Of a stretch of 64,000 nucleotides of DNA, positions 63,866 through 64,000 are shown one piece after another. The DNA comes from Vicinamibacterales bacterium (GTDB taxonomy: Bacteria > Acidobacteriota > Vicinamibacteria > Vicinamibacterales > UBA2999), in NCBI GenBank assembly GCA_041659285.1, contig JBAZYO010000006.1, forward strand, positions 248,001-312,000. The letters run 5' to 3'. Numbering within the stretch: the stretch's first letter is position 1; each line of letters opens with the position of its first letter. Both the position numbers and the translations under genes were made by a program. The notes beneath the pieces were generated by a model. The model saw nothing but the letters and a program-made list of their open reading frames with translations, had not been told where the DNA came from and searched no databases.

Positions 63866-64000
63866 CTATTGCTTCAGCAGGCGGGCGCCGCCGGGCAGGT
63901 GTGCGGTGGCTTCGATTTCGACCTTGTAGTCTGGGCTGGCGAGGCGCGTCACACCGACCAGCGTGCTGGCGGGTCGGTTCGTGCCGAAATACCTGGCGCG
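63866..64000 (-). CDS. RidA/YjgF-family protein, partial (5' end outside window)
   Basis: Only the last 44 residues are present: RYFGTNRPASTLVGVTRLA then DYKVEIEATAHL and a short tail. The stretch NRPASTLVGVTRLA...VEIEATA is typical of the RidA C-terminus, where the glutamate is near the active site. RidA proteins hydrolyse reactive enamine/imine intermediates. Confidence 0.8.
   Translation of the reverse strand, partial: RARYFGTNRPASTLVGVTRLASPDYKVEIEATAHLPGGARLLKQ

Overview
The window is about 64 kb of very GC-rich bacterial chromosome. Gene style points to Acidobacteriota, probably Vicinamibacteria (inference): many exported 'GxPDLxGxW' proteins, DUF6152 and DUF6644 families, TonB-dependent receptors with an N-terminal carboxypeptidase-like domain, a PQQ-dependent dehydrogenase, a DUF885 peptidase and Ku. 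No rRNA, prophage, insertion sequence or CRISPR array was seen. One tRNA gene, tRNA-Thr(CGT), is present.

Layout. 1-2886 (minus): cmk, an aromatic-amino-acid-type decarboxylase and a gabD-like aldehyde dehydrogenase cut by the window edge, joined by 4-nt overlaps. 2911-7072 (plus): an alpha/beta hydrolase coupled to rluB, then a PQQ dehydrogenase ending at a strong terminator. 7183-11133: two small membrane-protein genes, an AtoE-type transporter and a DACNV/DAC-like protein. 11130-18907 (minus): a tightly packed run of uvrC, a second PLP decarboxylase, an M50 protease, trpS, scpA, scpB and a GGDEF protein. 18935-24707: TonB receptor, CDP-alcohol phosphotransferase, Ku and a DUF5673-like protein. 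24704-28935: tdk, efp, then hsp20-htrA-mscS. 29006-33413 (minus): uvrA, a HEAT-repeat protein and mpg. 33501-36128: exported proteins and DinB. 36174-42650 (minus): a signalling block of two sensor kinases, a LuxR-type regulator and a REC-GGDEF protein around a DUF3494 ice-binding protein. 43045-48618: tRNA-Thr, an ABC exporter, a Tat-exported PLP enzyme, an exported HpcH/HpaI aldolase and a nucleotidyltransferase. 48615-53960: GHMP sugar kinase, a haem-binding lipoprotein with two DUF6644 membrane proteins, and an exported DUF6152 trio. 54044-64000: amidase, M23-like lipoprotein, a Cys-rich protein/TonB receptor/BNR cluster, a DUF885 peptidase and a partial RidA.

How genes work together. DNA repair is scattered but rich (uvrA, uvrC, mpg, Ku, DinB-fold). 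Envelope quality control is the hsp20-htrA-mscS operon. Chromosome segregation (scpAB) sits with trpS and uvrC. Second-messenger signalling is represented by two GGDEF proteins and one diadenylate-cyclase-like protein.

Most striking is repeat and promoter biology. Several dispersed hairpin families sit at gene ends. One inverted repeat lies in frame inside uvrA, and a 40-bp perfect inverted repeat contains the stop codons of both mscS and mpg. Many genes have a TANNNT-like hexamer 6-9 nt before the start codon and no Shine-Dalgarno, which suggests frequent leaderless transcripts. Candidate undescribed modules are the haem-lipoprotein/DUF6644 pair, the Cys/His-rich TonB/BNR cluster and the pair of exported PLP enzyme and aldolase.
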